Of a stretch of DNA of 64,000 nt, positions 1-9,190 are shown in pieces. Source of the DNA: Butyrivibrio sp. INlla21. GTDB taxonomy: Bacteria; Bacillota; Clostridia; Lachnospirales; Lachnospiraceae. Each line of letters starts with the position of its first letter. The stretch's first letter is position 1. The notes below the pieces were generated by a model, which was not told where the DNA came from, did not search any database, and was given only the letters and a program-made list of their open reading frames with translations. The stretch is from NCBI RefSeq assembly GCF_900116875.1, contig NZ_FPCC01000012.1:34230-98229 (forward strand), written 5' to 3'. The position numbers were made by a program, and so were the translations under genes.

Positions 1-1441
1 TGCCCTTCTTGATGGCATCAAGCTCGTCGAGAACCTCCTGTTCATCAATATGATCAAGGAGCTTTTCAAGCTTAAGCGCGTCCTTCTTGAAGCCGTCGCC
101 GATCGTCTTTGAAAGGAAATCGGTAAGCGGATGGTTGCAGGACATAAGCCACCTTCTGAAGGTGATACCATTGGTCTTATTATTGAACTTCTCGGGATAG
201 ATCTTGTAGAAGTCATTGAGCTCGCTGTCCTTAAGGATATCAGTATGAATAGCGGCAACACCGTTGATAGAGAAGCCGTAGTGGATATCGATAAAGGCCA
301 TGTGAACCTTCTTATCCTTGTCAATTATATGAACCTTGGGGTTCTTGTGCTTAGCCTTAACTCTCTTATCAAGCTCTTTTATATACGGAACGAGCTGAGG
401 AACAACCTTCTCCATGTATGCGAGAGGCCATGTCTCGAGCGCCTCGGCAAGGATTGTATGGTTGGTGTAAGCGCAGGTCTTACTTACAACGCTTATCGCT
501 TCGTCAATGTTAAACGCCTTATCCTCAACGAGAATCCTGATAAGCTCGGGGATTATCATTGTAGGATGCGTATCGTTGATCTGAATAACCGCATGATTGT
601 GAAGCTCATGAAGGTCGTACTGACGCTCCTTCTGCTCTCTTAAGATAAGCTGAGCCGCGTTGGAAACAAGGAAATACTCCTGATAAATTCTAAGTAAGTT
701 TCCGGCCTCATCCGAATCATCGGGATAGAGGAAAAGAGTTAGATTCTTGTCGATCTTGGTCTTATCGAAATCGATGCCCTTCTTAACAAGACTCTCATCA
801 ATGCTCTCAATATCAAAAAGACGAAGCTTGTTAACACCTGTATCGTAGCCCGCGATGTTCATATTGTAGAGCCTTGATACGACCTTTTTCTTGCCAAAAG
901 AAACTTCGAAGGTGGTATCTGTCTTCTCAAGCCAGCTCATATCCTCGATCCAGTCATTCTTTTCCGCGTTCTGAAGGTGATCTTTAAATACCTGCTTGAA
1001 AAGTCCGTAGTGATAGCAAAGTCCGATTCCCTCTCCGGAAAGTCCGAGTGTAGCGATGGAATCAAGGAAGCATGCCGCAAGTCTTCCAAGTCCGCCGTTT
1101 CCAAGTGAAGGCTCGGGCTCGCACTCCTCTATCTGTGCAAGGGATTTGCCGTTCTTTTCAAGGATGGCATTAACCCTGTCGTATACTCGTAAATTTATAA
1201 GATTATTGGAAAGAAGTTTACCGATAAGGAACTCCATTGAAATGTAGTAAATCTTCTTCTCGCCGTTACTAAGCTCAGTAACGTCCATAAGTCTCGTAGT
1301 CATCTCAAGAAGCACATAGTATGTCTCTTTATCTGTGCACTCCTTAAGTGTTTTTCCAAATAATTCTCCTGCAATTCCGTCAAGCTGCTCCTCAAGATTG
1401 AGAACCAATACGTCGCGCTGCATGTTCGTGTGCTTGGACAT
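1..1441 (-). CDS. glgP: Glycogen/starch phosphorylase (GT35), 5' part only
   Basis: Cytoplasmic PLP enzyme that releases glucose-1-phosphate from alpha-1,4-glucan by phosphorolysis. The first 480 codons are visible and the 3' end lies beyond the window start, so the catalytic C-terminal half with the PLP lysine is not seen. Diagnostic N-terminal motifs are YYISMEFLIGKLLSNN, EPEPSLGNGGLGRLAACFLD and a GEGIGLCYHYGLFKQ stretch, all typical of the family. The ATG at 1441 has GAGAGGAGA seven bases upstream. The gene is separated from a divergent-sense-free 135-bp gap that holds two LacI-type operators, with the LacI regulator gene just upstream on the same strand. Regulation by that repressor, and thus by sugar supply, is inferred. 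Identity is very likely; the preferred substrate (glycogen, starch or maltodextrin) cannot be told from this part. Confidence 0.96.
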   Translation of the reverse strand, partial: MSKHTNMQRDVLVLNLEEQLDGIAGELFGKTLKECTDKETYYVLLEMTTRLMDVTELSNGEKKIYYISMEFLIGKLLSNNLINLRVYDRVNAILEKNGKSLAQIEECEPEPSLGNGGLGRLAACFLDSIATLGLSGEGIGLCYHYGLFKQVFKDHLQNAEKNDWIEDMSWLEKTDTTFEVSFGKKKVVSRLYNMNIAGYDTGVNKLRLFDIESIDESLVKKGIDFDKTKIDKNLTLFLYPDDSDEAGNLLRIYQEYFLVSNAAQLILREQKERQYDLHELHNHAVIQINDTHPTMIIPELIRILVEDKAFNIDEAISVVSKTCAYTNHTILAEALETWPLAYMEKVVPQLVPYIKELDKRVKAKHKNPKVHIIDKDKKVHMAFIDIHYGFSINGVAAIHTDILKDSELNDFYKIYPEKFNNKTNGITFRRWLMSCNHPLTDFLSKTIGDGFKKDALKLEKLLDHIDEQEVLDELDAIKKG

Positions 1442-1478
1442 TTTTTCTTCTCCTCTCTAAATCAGGTAAATTGATTTC

Positions 1479-1492
1479 GGAAAACGTTTTCC
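1479..1492. promoter_or_regulatory. LacI-family operator O2 (perfect palindrome)
   Basis: GGAAAACGTTTTCC is a perfect 14-bp palindrome with the central CG typical of LacI/GalR operators. It lies in the 5' leader of glgP, about 40 bp before its ATG, and 41 bp centre-to-centre from the second copy, roughly four helical turns. Confidence 0.8.
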
Positions 1493-1519
1493 AAAATCTT
1501 ATATCGGTACTGTACCATA

Positions 1520-1533
1520 GGAAAACGTTTTCT
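1520..1533. promoter_or_regulatory. LacI-family operator O1
   Basis: GGAAAACGTTTTCT repeats the O2 palindrome with one terminal mismatch. On the minus strand it covers the likely -35 region of the glgP promoter; a TATAAG -10 candidate lies between the two operators. This arrangement fits repression by the adjacent LacI protein, possibly with cooperative binding because both sites face the same side of the helix. Confidence 0.78.
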
Positions 1534-1576
1534 GCAAGTGCAACTTTATAAATTTACATTGAATAGAAATCCTTAT

Positions 1577-2566
1577 TCAATAAATGATATCTTCATATTT
1601 CATTCGCACAAACTCATGAGAAGCCACTATCTTGCGGCCTTTCTCTCCGTTCATAAGCCCTGCCAGTTCCTCAAGGGCAATCCCTGAAATATCCGCAAAG
1701 TCCTGCTTTACGGTATTCATCTGTTTTCCTACGTAGCCCATAAGCATGATGCCGTCAAAACCGCATACCGGCCTGAATATATCCATATCTATAAGTGCCT
1801 TCATGGCTCCTATAGCCATAAGGTCGGAAGCGCATACGACTATGTCATTGTTCTTGGCAAATTTCATGGTTATCTCTCTGGCCGTAAGCTCGGAGAACTT
1901 GCCGTTTTTCACGGTAAGCTTAAGCTTCTTTTCATCGCAGAGCTTCTTGATCCCTTCAAGTCTCTCTCCGGTGACGTATCCGTACTCATCTCCGGAAATA
2001 TAGAGAACTTTCTTACTCTTATTCTCTGTGATTGTCTTCTTGGCTATATCGTACTGAGCCTTTGCCTGATCGACGCTGACCGATGATGTCGTCTCATTTA
2101 CCATAGGTGCATCAACAACAACTATCTTGAAATTACCACTCTCAATGAGCTTATGAAGGGCCTTATCCTTGGTCGTCATGCCATAGATTATAAGTCCCTT
2201 TATTCCCTGTGAAACAAAGTAATTCGTGACTTCTGCAACGGTCATATCCTCTATCATGGACATGAAAACAGTGATAACATCCATCTGCAGCTCTTTTGCC
2301 TTGTGCACCGCACCTGAAATATACTGCATATTGATCTCATCTCTTGAATTACTGCGCTGACCGAGTCGTATAAGAAGCGCCACTCTGCCGGCTTTCTTGG
2401 ATGAAAGCGTTGCAGCTACGGTGTTGGGAACAAAGCCGAGCCTGTCCACCACTTCATTAACTTTTTTCCTTGTTGCTTCACTTACATTCGGATAGTTGTT
2501 TAAAACCTTGGAGACCGTTGAAATAGCAACTCCCGCCTCCTTGGCCACGTCTTTTATCGATACCAT
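1577..2566 (-). CDS. LacI/GalR-family transcriptional repressor
   Basis: A 329-residue DNA-binding regulator of sugar metabolism. Residues 1-50 form the helix-turn-helix and hinge (VSIKDVAKEAGVAISTVSKVL, then FVPNTVAATL), followed by a periplasmic-binding-protein-like effector domain (about 60-329) with the usual GLIIYG and VCASDLMAIGAMKAL segments. The length is normal. The ATG at 2566 has AGAGG eight bases upstream. It follows the ABC exporter gene by 25 bp on the same strand and sits immediately upstream of the operators that precede glgP. The likely role is control of glgP by a maltodextrin- or glucose-related effector, with autoregulation possible. The effector is not predictable by eye. 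Confidence 0.93.
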   Translation of the reverse strand: MVSIKDVAKEAGVAISTVSKVLNNYPNVSEATRKKVNEVVDRLGFVPNTVAATLSSKKAGRVALLIRLGQRSNSRDEINMQYISGAVHKAKELQMDVITVFMSMIEDMTVAEVTNYFVSQGIKGLIIYGMTTKDKALHKLIESGNFKIVVVDAPMVNETTSSVSVDQAKAQYDIAKKTITENKSKKVLYISGDEYGYVTGERLEGIKKLCDEKKLKLTVKNGKFSELTAREITMKFAKNNDIVVCASDLMAIGAMKALIDMDIFRPVCGFDGIMLMGYVGKQMNTVKQDFADISGIALEELAGLMNGEKGRKIVASHEFVRMKYEDIIY

Positions 2567-2591
2567 ATATTTGCCTCTGTATTACATTATA

Positions 2592-4325
2592 CTATATCTT
2601 TCCGAGCTGCATGCGATAGTATTTCTCATACAAGCCGCCGTTCATTACGAGCTCTTTGTGGGTTCCGCGCTCTTCGATGCCGTTGTTTCCAAGCACGATG
2701 ATCTCATCGGCGCCAAGTATCGTAGAAAGTCTGTGCGCGATCGTTATCGTCGTTCTTCCGACCGACAATTTTTCAAGACTGTCCTGAACGTATCTCTCAC
2801 TTTCGTTATCAAGCGCGCTAGTAGCCTCATCAAGGATAAGGATCGGGGGATTCTTAAGGAACACTCTTGCGATAGCGATCCTCTGCTTCTGTCCGCCCGA
2901 AAGTCTTGCTCCTCTCTCACCCACAAGAGTATCAAAGCCGCTTGGAAGAGAATCTATGAACTCCAAGAGATCCGCTTTCTCCGCAGCCTCTCTGATTTCC
3001 TCAAATGTGGCGTCGGGCTTACCGTACGCGATATTCTCCCTGACGGTCCCGTTAAAAAGATATACATCCTGCTGCACGATACCGATAAATGAACGAAGCG
3101 ACCTCTGCGTAACGTCGCGGATATCGATTCCGTCTATCTTGACACTTCCGCCCGTAACATCGTAAAACCTTGGAAGAAGCGAGCAAAGCGTTGTCTTTCC
3201 GCCACCGGAAGGGCCGACAATCGCTACATTTCTGCCTTTATCAACATGAAGATCTATATGATCAAGAACGTTATCCTCTTCTCCGTAGGCAAAAGAAACA
3301 TCTTCGTAGTCGATAACGCCTTCCACCTTCGTAAGCTCTTTTGCCCCCTCTTTATCAACAATTTCGGGCATCGTATCCATGACCTCGCAGAATCTTCCAA
3401 AGCCCGCAAGGCCCTTCTGAAGCTGCTCCGTAAACTCGACAAGTACGTTCACGGGATTGATGAAGATGTTGATGTAGAGAGCATAGATAGCCATGTCCTC
3501 TACGCTCATCTGCCCTTTGGCGATAAACACGCCGCCCGCAACGATAACGGTCACAAACAGGAGCCCTTCAAAGAAATTGTTTCCCGAATGGAAGAGAGCC
3601 ATCTGCTTGTAATTGTCTTTCTTGGATTCAAGGAAAGCGAGGTTGCTTTCGTCAAATTTCTTTTCCTCGATCTCCTCACCGGTAAAGGATTTCACGACCT
3701 TGATGCCGCCGAGCGTATCCTGAAGTGATGAATTGATGCCGGCAACCTTCTTCCTGTTATCGGAGAACGTTGCTCTCATCTTCTTGTTGCGGCTTACGGA
3801 AAAAACAGCCATAACAAGCACTACTGCGACCAGGCATAGCGTCATCGGCACGTTTATTCGCATAAGCAAAATGATCGATCCGACTATTTTTATAAAAGAA
3901 ATAAATATGTTCTCGGGGCCGTGGTGCGCAAGCTCGGAAATATCGAAAAGGTCCGAGACAAGCTTACTCATCATCTCGCCCGTATTGTGCGTATCATAGT
4001 AGGAAAAAGAAAACGCTTCAAAGCGCTCAAACAGCTCTTTTCGCATGCCCGATTCCATCTTGGCGCCCATCATATGACCCCAGTAGGTAACATACCATCT
4101 GCAGAGGAATCTGATGAAATACAGAACCAGCAAAACAAGTCCGATTATCCAGATTCTCTTTATGATTATCTGTGGTTCTTCCAAGAAAAGCGTTGCTCTG
4201 AGTATCCTTATAAACTGCGGAAAAACGAGGTCTATAACAGATAAGACCGTGGCGCAGAAAAGGTCGAACAAAAATACTCCTATATATGGTTTGTAATACG
4301 GTATAAATTTCTTGATAAGATCCAT
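2592..4325 (-). CDS. ABC exporter, fused permease and ATPase (MsbA/MdlB type)
   Basis: A 577-residue inner-membrane half-transporter that works as a homo- or heterodimer to export lipids, peptides or drugs. Residues 1-310 contain about six transmembrane helices. Residues 335-577 are the nucleotide-binding domain with Walker A GPSGGGKTT, Q-loop, signature LSGGQKQR, Walker B ILILDEATSALD and the switch His in TIAHRLST. Length is typical. The ATG at 4325 has CGGAGA five bases upstream. It starts 21 bp after the MATE gene and ends 25 bp before the LacI gene, so MATE-ABC-LacI are probably co-transcribed. The substrate is unknown; a linked MATE exporter suggests toxic-compound efflux but does not prove it. 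Confidence 0.93.
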   Translation of the reverse strand: MDLIKKFIPYYKPYIGVFLFDLFCATVLSVIDLVFPQFIRILRATLFLEEPQIIIKRIWIIGLVLLVLYFIRFLCRWYVTYWGHMMGAKMESGMRKELFERFEAFSFSYYDTHNTGEMMSKLVSDLFDISELAHHGPENIFISFIKIVGSIILLMRINVPMTLCLVAVVLVMAVFSVSRNKKMRATFSDNRKKVAGINSSLQDTLGGIKVVKSFTGEEIEEKKFDESNLAFLESKKDNYKQMALFHSGNNFFEGLLFVTVIVAGGVFIAKGQMSVEDMAIYALYINIFINPVNVLVEFTEQLQKGLAGFGRFCEVMDTMPEIVDKEGAKELTKVEGVIDYEDVSFAYGEEDNVLDHIDLHVDKGRNVAIVGPSGGGKTTLCSLLPRFYDVTGGSVKIDGIDIRDVTQRSLRSFIGIVQQDVYLFNGTVRENIAYGKPDATFEEIREAAEKADLLEFIDSLPSGFDTLVGERGARLSGGQKQRIAIARVFLKNPPILILDEATSALDNESERYVQDSLEKLSVGRTTITIAHRLSTILGADEIIVLGNNGIEERGTHKELVMNGGLYEKYYRMQLGKI

Positions 4326-4346
4326 GTATGTCTCCGTTTTAAGTAT

Positions 4347-5735
4347 TTACGCGGCGTGTCCCTCCGCGAGGTTCTTAAGCCAGCGTTCTTTTTTTAGCCA
4401 GAAATAGAATATCGTCACCTTTATGAAATCAACAAGCTTGATATAGATAAAAAGCTGAATAGGGCCGATGCTTGTATATATTCCAAGGATAAGTATCATA
4501 GGGATCAATATAACAAGGGTTACTAGCGCATCCCCGTATGCTCCCATCTTGGTATCGCCTCCGGATCTGGCAACCGCCTGCTGTGCGTTGATATAAACCC
4601 AAACAGGCATGAAGAGTGCAAGTACAACTACCATTCTTTCGGTTATGCTGATCGCTTCCGGGCTAAGCCTTCCGTAGACGACGGGAACAAGCGCTATCGT
4701 AAAGAAACCAAGAAGTGTCATAAGGCACCCAAACACAATAGATCCGGATAAGAGCCAGTTCTTTTGATCACGCGCTTTTTCAAGATTTCCTTCTCCCAGC
4801 GTCTTACCTATTATAACGCTTGTTGCCGAATAAATTCCTCCGAATGCCACGAAAAAGAGATTTGCTATCGCAAAGCTCGCCGACATTCCGGATACGACTT
4901 CAGCGCCGCCTCTGCTGTTGAAGATAGCGGTATTTACCGTCTCGGAAAATACCCAAGTCATCTCGCAGAAAAGCATGAGAGCGCCCTTCTTAAGTATCTC
5001 ACCAAAGAGCCTTAAGTCAACTTTAAAGCCTTTTCCGAATTCAATCGCAAACTCCGGCTTAACCTTAATATATATGCCTAAAAAGATCAAAAATTCCACG
5101 GTTCTCGCAATAACGGTCGCAACCGCAGCTCCTCTTACGCCAAGCGCAGGGAACCCGAAGTGTCCGTAGATAAGAATATAGTTAAATACAGTATTGGTCA
5201 GTGTCGCGATAACCGTGACAACAAGCGGAGCCTTAACTCTTCCCATATCTCTCAGGGAGCTTGCAATACTGACGGACAGCGTCATAAGAGGTCCCATAAA
5301 GAACATTATGCGTATATATCTGACCGCCTCATCGAGGATAAGCGGCGCCTGACTGTTTCCTATCAGCATAAGTGACAACACCTGTCTTGGGAAAACACGG
5401 CAAACAAAGAAATACGGTATAAATGCGGACATTCCCATGAATACCTTAAATACAAATGCCTGCTGCATTCCCGCCTTGTCTTTTGCCCCGAAAAACTGTG
5501 TTAAGAAGATTCCGCCTGCCATGGTTATTGTATTTACAAACACCATAAAAATAAACAGAATCTGGCCCGCAACGTTAACTCCGGACATGGAGACATCTCC
5601 AAGCCCCGAGACCATAAAATTATCTATAAGCGATACCATGTTCTGAATAAGCGCCTGTAGCATGATCGGAATCGCAATCGCAAGTGCGCTTTTGTAAAAA
5701 GACACATCACCGAATAAACTTTTTTTCTCTCTCAT
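4347..5735 (-). CDS. MATE-family multidrug/cation antiporter
   Basis: A 462-residue integral membrane exporter with twelve predicted helices, driven by Na+ or H+. The two MATE halves are visible: the first around residues 10-230, with the LIDNFMVSGLGDVSMSGV motif near helix 1, and the second around 240-450. I place the start at the ATG at 5735 because GGGAGAAG lies just upstream of it; the alternative ATG at 5747 has no ribosome site. It is first in a likely operon with the ABC exporter and LacI. A second, distinct MATE gene lies at 38.5-39.9 kb. The substrate is unknown. Confidence 0.93.
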   Translation of the reverse strand: MREKKSLFGDVSFYKSALAIAIPIMLQALIQNMVSLIDNFMVSGLGDVSMSGVNVAGQILFIFMVFVNTITMAGGIFLTQFFGAKDKAGMQQAFVFKVFMGMSAFIPYFFVCRVFPRQVLSLMLIGNSQAPLILDEAVRYIRIMFFMGPLMTLSVSIASSLRDMGRVKAPLVVTVIATLTNTVFNYILIYGHFGFPALGVRGAAVATVIARTVEFLIFLGIYIKVKPEFAIEFGKGFKVDLRLFGEILKKGALMLFCEMTWVFSETVNTAIFNSRGGAEVVSGMSASFAIANLFFVAFGGIYSATSVIIGKTLGEGNLEKARDQKNWLLSGSIVFGCLMTLLGFFTIALVPVVYGRLSPEAISITERMVVVLALFMPVWVYINAQQAVARSGGDTKMGAYGDALVTLVILIPMILILGIYTSIGPIQLFIYIKLVDFIKVTIFYFWLKKERWLKNLAEGHAA

Positions 5736-5874
5736 AACTTCTCCCATGTTTTGCCTGAAATACCCTCTATTTCCATAACTTAAGTGTAAGTTTCTCTATT
5801 GTACTCTTTGTATGGGAAGAAATCCATTCAAAAAAGCATATAGGCTTATCATTTTCTGTGTTTTTCGCATTGCA

Positions 5875-5912
5875 TGAAAAAGGTCCCGGCAGTCATCTGT
5901 CGGGACCTTTGT
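5875..5912 (-). terminator. Rho-independent terminator after the Ala-rich protein gene
   Basis: A 14-bp stem (5879-5892 with 5897-5910, one G-U pair) and a TCAT loop, followed on the minus strand by a TTTT run. It lies 25 bp past the stop codon at 5936. The stem is symmetrical enough to act on both strands. Confidence 0.85.
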
Positions 5913-5935
5913 GTTCGTATTGTTTGTAAAAAGGC

Positions 5936-7828
5936 TTATACAAACTTGCTGCCTTTGTGTCTCTTAATCTCGAAGCTTCCGCCGGATGAGATAGTCTCTT
6001 TTACGAAGGCATTCATGATATCGCTGTAGCCGCGCTTATCATCCTTGCTGTATCCGGGCTGAAGCGAATCAAATTCGCCGTTTTCATAAGTAACCGCGAG
6101 CGCATTGCTCTCATTGGTCTTGATAATGATAAGCGTCTTGGCTCCGCTGCTTACAACGGTATATTCATAATCATCTGTATCGAGGAAGCTCTCTATATCG
6201 GTAACGGCGCCTGCAACGGCATCCGCAAGATCTGTCGAAGAAGCTTGCGCTGTTTCTTCAAATGCTGGTTCTTCTGCAACAGGCTCTGTAAGAGCATCTA
6301 CCTCTGCGTTTAATATATCGTCAAGGCTCTGGCCAGCGCTTTCTGCTACAGCAGCGTCATTCTCTGCTGCCGCCATTGCCGCCATAAGGGCATCCATCTC
6401 GGCTGCATCAGCAGTTGCTGCCTCCTGCGCAACAACATCTCCGAGCGAAGGTTCCTCCAATGCGGGCTCTTCTATCACGGGCTCTGCAAGAACAGGCTCC
6501 TCGATATCGGGGATTTCCATTGTTTCGGGTGAAGGCTCTTCTGCAGGCATTTCAACGGGTGCTTCTGCTGCAATATCAGGCGCAGCTTCCGGTGCAGGCT
6601 CTTCTGACAGCATTGCAGCTTCCGATGCAGCTACGAGCGCTTCAAGCTCAGCTGCCTGTTCTTCTGTTGTCAATGCTGATCCAAGTACTTCCAACTCAGA
6701 TGCCTGCTCATCTGTTGCCGGTGCGGCGCCCAGATCAAGCGCGTCGTCCGCCATAGCGGAAATATCAATATCGGGTGCAGCCTCTGCAAGTGCTGCATCC
6801 GGTGCGAGCTCAGGCATTGCCTGTGCAAGTGCTTCATTTGCAACATCGCTTGCTCCCATTGCAGCAAGCATAGCATCTATATCTGTTGCACCGCCGTCTG
6901 CGGGTGCTTCTGCCGAAATATCAGGTGCTGCATTCGCAGCAGGTTCTTCCATCGCTGGCATCTCTGCCACGGGCTCCGCAATAGCATCCGATGAAGGCTC
7001 TGCAATAGCTTCCGCAGGCATTTCTTCCGCAGGAATATCAGCTGCCGCAGGTTCAGCTTCTGCTGCCGCAGCAGCCATAAGTGCATCAACATCGGAAGCC
7101 GTCTCGGCATTTGCCATTGCAGCGAGCATAGCATCCACATCTACAGGCGCAGCCTCAGGTGCAGGTTCCTCTGCAGGAATCTCCGCTCCGGTAGCTTCAT
7201 TTCCGCTTGCAGCCAACATAGCATCAATATCAACAGCTTCCGCTGCAGGTTCAGCCACTGCTTCGCCCACCATAGCAGCCATTGCCGCCATTGCATCTGC
7301 TTCCGCCGTTTCAGCGGGGCTTGCGGGGATCTCGGCGTCAGGCGCTGCCTCCGCTGCCGCTGTTTTAGCCTTTTCTTCGGCCAATATTTCTTCAAGATCC
7401 GGAATATCCGGTTCTGCCACTGTATCCATTTCAGGTGCGGCTTCTGCCACAGGTTCTGCCGGCACTTCCGGTGCCGCTTCGGGGATAACCTCTGCCGCCG
7501 CTTCGGGAATAGTCTCTGCAGCAAGTTCCGGTACTGCTTCGGGAACTGCCTCAGCTGCAACTTCAGGGGTAACTTCAGGTATAGCTTCCGGCGCAGGCTC
7601 AGGAACTGCCTCCGGAGCAGGCGCAGCCGCTTTCTTACGGGTTCTCTTTGGCTTGGGAGCCTCTTCCGCAGGTGCTTCAGGCACAGTTTCTTCAACAGCT
7701 TCCGCCTCTGCGCTCGCAGCAGCTGCCGCAGCATTCTCTTCAGCTTTCATAGCCGCCAAAAGATCGTCAACATTCGCAGTAGATAAATCCTGTCCGTTAA
7801 GAATATCCTGAGTGCTCATGCCTTCCAT
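5936..7828 (-). CDS. Ala/Glu/Pro-rich repeat protein with DIDAMLAAM-like motifs
   Basis: A 630-residue acidic low-complexity protein that I cannot assign to a named family. Residues 30-145 are PEA/APE-type repeats with a basic patch PKPKRTRKK at 59-66. A short motif close to [VI]D[ADI][ML][LM]AAM recurs at about 20-27, 199-208, 229-238, 245-254, 315-324, 477-486 and, weaker, 501-513. The C-terminal 80-90 residues (about 545-630) are no longer low-complexity and look like a small folded domain with beta strands and a basic end, KRHKGSKFV. There is no signal peptide or membrane segment, so it is probably cytoplasmic. The ATG at 7828 has AAAGGAGA six bases upstream, and the gene has its own terminator. 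The motif resembles the EIDALL motif at the N-terminus of flagellar FliM/FliY, so a scaffold for a shared partner is possible, but this is inference. Confidence 0.8.
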   Translation of the reverse strand: MEGMSTQDILNGQDLSTANVDDLLAAMKAEENAAAAAASAEAEAVEETVPEAPAEEAPKPKRTRKKAAAPAPEAVPEPAPEAIPEVTPEVAAEAVPEAVPELAAETIPEAAAEVIPEAAPEVPAEPVAEAAPEMDTVAEPDIPDLEEILAEEKAKTAAAEAAPDAEIPASPAETAEADAMAAMAAMVGEAVAEPAAEAVDIDAMLAASGNEATGAEIPAEEPAPEAAPVDVDAMLAAMANAETASDVDALMAAAAAEAEPAAADIPAEEMPAEAIAEPSSDAIAEPVAEMPAMEEPAANAAPDISAEAPADGGATDIDAMLAAMGASDVANEALAQAMPELAPDAALAEAAPDIDISAMADDALDLGAAPATDEQASELEVLGSALTTEEQAAELEALVAASEAAMLSEEPAPEAAPDIAAEAPVEMPAEEPSPETMEIPDIEEPVLAEPVIEEPALEEPSLGDVVAQEAATADAAEMDALMAAMAAAENDAAVAESAGQSLDDILNAEVDALTEPVAEEPAFEETAQASSTDLADAVAGAVTDIESFLDTDDYEYTVVSSGAKTLIIIKTNESNALAVTYENGEFDSLQPGYSKDDKRGYSDIMNAFVKETISSGGSFEIKRHKGSKFV

Positions 7829-7921
7829 ATAAAGTCTCCTTTCGAACCGATAAACCGTCTACTATTATTATCTAATATTTCATAACGAAATAACAGTAAA
7901 TTTTTTATGAATTCAGAAAGT

Positions 7922-9190
7922 TTAAAGTAACAGTTCTATGGAGAAATTGCCGTCTTCGACTTTGATGTCCATGTGACCATCATACTTATTAATGACTGTC
8001 TTTACGTTATCAAGGCCGTGTCCGTGGAGTTCTTTATCTTCCTTGGTTGTTACAAGCTTGCCATTTTCATATTTAAGTTCCTTGTGGATTGGGTTCTTTT
8101 GCAGGATACACAAAACATCGTTGTAAGGATAGCAAACAAGCTTTATCTCATCGCCGCTTTCGCATGCCTCGATCGCATTGTTCATAATATTGGAAAAGAT
8201 AATACAAAGCTCATAATCATCCGCTTTATTTTCCTTAAGAAGCGCGACCTGATACGTGAATGTAATTCCTTTCTCCTCGCACATATCGGCACACCGTCCC
8301 AGTATTCCGTCAACAGCAACATTTCCGGAAATGATAGCCTTGCTGTATTTTTCCGAATCTTCGACAAGACCGCCGCAATACTTCTTAAGACCTTCCGTAT
8401 CTCCGGCCTCTGCAAGGGAACTTAGCGCATAGATGTGTGCCTTAAAATCATGTCTGCATGATCTTAGCTTTTTCTCACTCTCCAAAATCGCATCAATCTG
8501 CTCTTTTTGCGAATTTAATGTATTTTTTTGGCATTCCGAAACAAATCTTTCATGCATTCGCGATTTTTCAAGATAAATCGAGTACATTACCAGAATATAG
8601 AAAATAAGGCTCATGATAATAACCGTGTTAACATACATTTCGGTTTCAACCAATTTTCTTTGCTTTATTACAGCCTCTTTTTCCCCAATAGCAATCCCGA
8701 CCAAAACTGTGCAAATATTCAAAAGAATTATCTGCATAGCACTTAGTTCTATTCCGCGCGAATTTCTTCTGGTTCTAAATACAAGATATAAAAGTCCGCA
8801 CGTCACAAACACTCCAAGAAATCTATTGAAATAGCTTTCTATTATATTTTCCTGAGAAATAGTATTAAAAGAATAAATCCAAATATTTATTATAGACGCT
8901 ATAGTCGTAGGAACACCAAATACAGGAAAATAAAGCCCCAACCATTTAGAAGTTTTTCCTTTGAACAAAAAAGGAAGAACCAAACCGGAGCATAAGGTGA
9001 TTGAATCTATATTAAAGAGTTCAGCGTTTATTACAGATAATATTTTAAGTACAATACACACCCCGACAAGGACAACGACCGAAAACGTCGCATTTTTCTT
9101 ATAACGAGCTCCAAATATCAATCTGTATATTATCAAATACATACATAGATCAAAGAAAACAAATAAACAATCCAATAAAAAAATTACCAT
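7922..9190 (-). CDS. AgrC-like GHKL sensor histidine kinase
   Basis: A 422-residue membrane sensor kinase. Residues 1-205 form about six transmembrane helices, as in peptide-sensing AgrC-type receptors. The dimerisation and phosphoacceptor region has the HDFKAHI motif with His247. The ATPase domain shows the N-box NIMNNAIEAC and the G-box GHGLDNVKTVINKYDG. It is the last gene of the unit and overlaps the upstream response-regulator gene by 7 bp (GGATGGTAA), so the two are translationally coupled. Family knowledge says such kinases bind secreted, often cyclic, peptides. The small peptide gene 0.8 kb upstream in the same unit is the obvious candidate ligand (inference). Confidence 0.92.
   Translation of the reverse strand: MVIFLLDCLFVFFDLCMYLIIYRLIFGARYKKNATFSVVVLVGVCIVLKILSVINAELFNIDSITLCSGLVLPFLFKGKTSKWLGLYFPVFGVPTTIASIINIWIYSFNTISQENIIESYFNRFLGVFVTCGLLYLVFRTRRNSRGIELSAMQIILLNICTVLVGIAIGEKEAVIKQRKLVETEMYVNTVIIMSLIFYILVMYSIYLEKSRMHERFVSECQKNTLNSQKEQIDAILESEKKLRSCRHDFKAHIYALSSLAEAGDTEGLKKYCGGLVEDSEKYSKAIISGNVAVDGILGRCADMCEEKGITFTYQVALLKENKADDYELCIIFSNIMNNAIEACESGDEIKLVCYPYNDVLCILQKNPIHKELKYENGKLVTTKEDKELHGHGLDNVKTVINKYDGHMDIKVEDGNFSIELLL

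Noticed and set aside
6415..7734. Several long open frames in other frames and on the plus strand inside the Ala-rich gene
   Set aside because: They arise from the biased GCN/GAR codon composition; their products are Leu/Gln/Arg-rich nonsense without ribosome sites.
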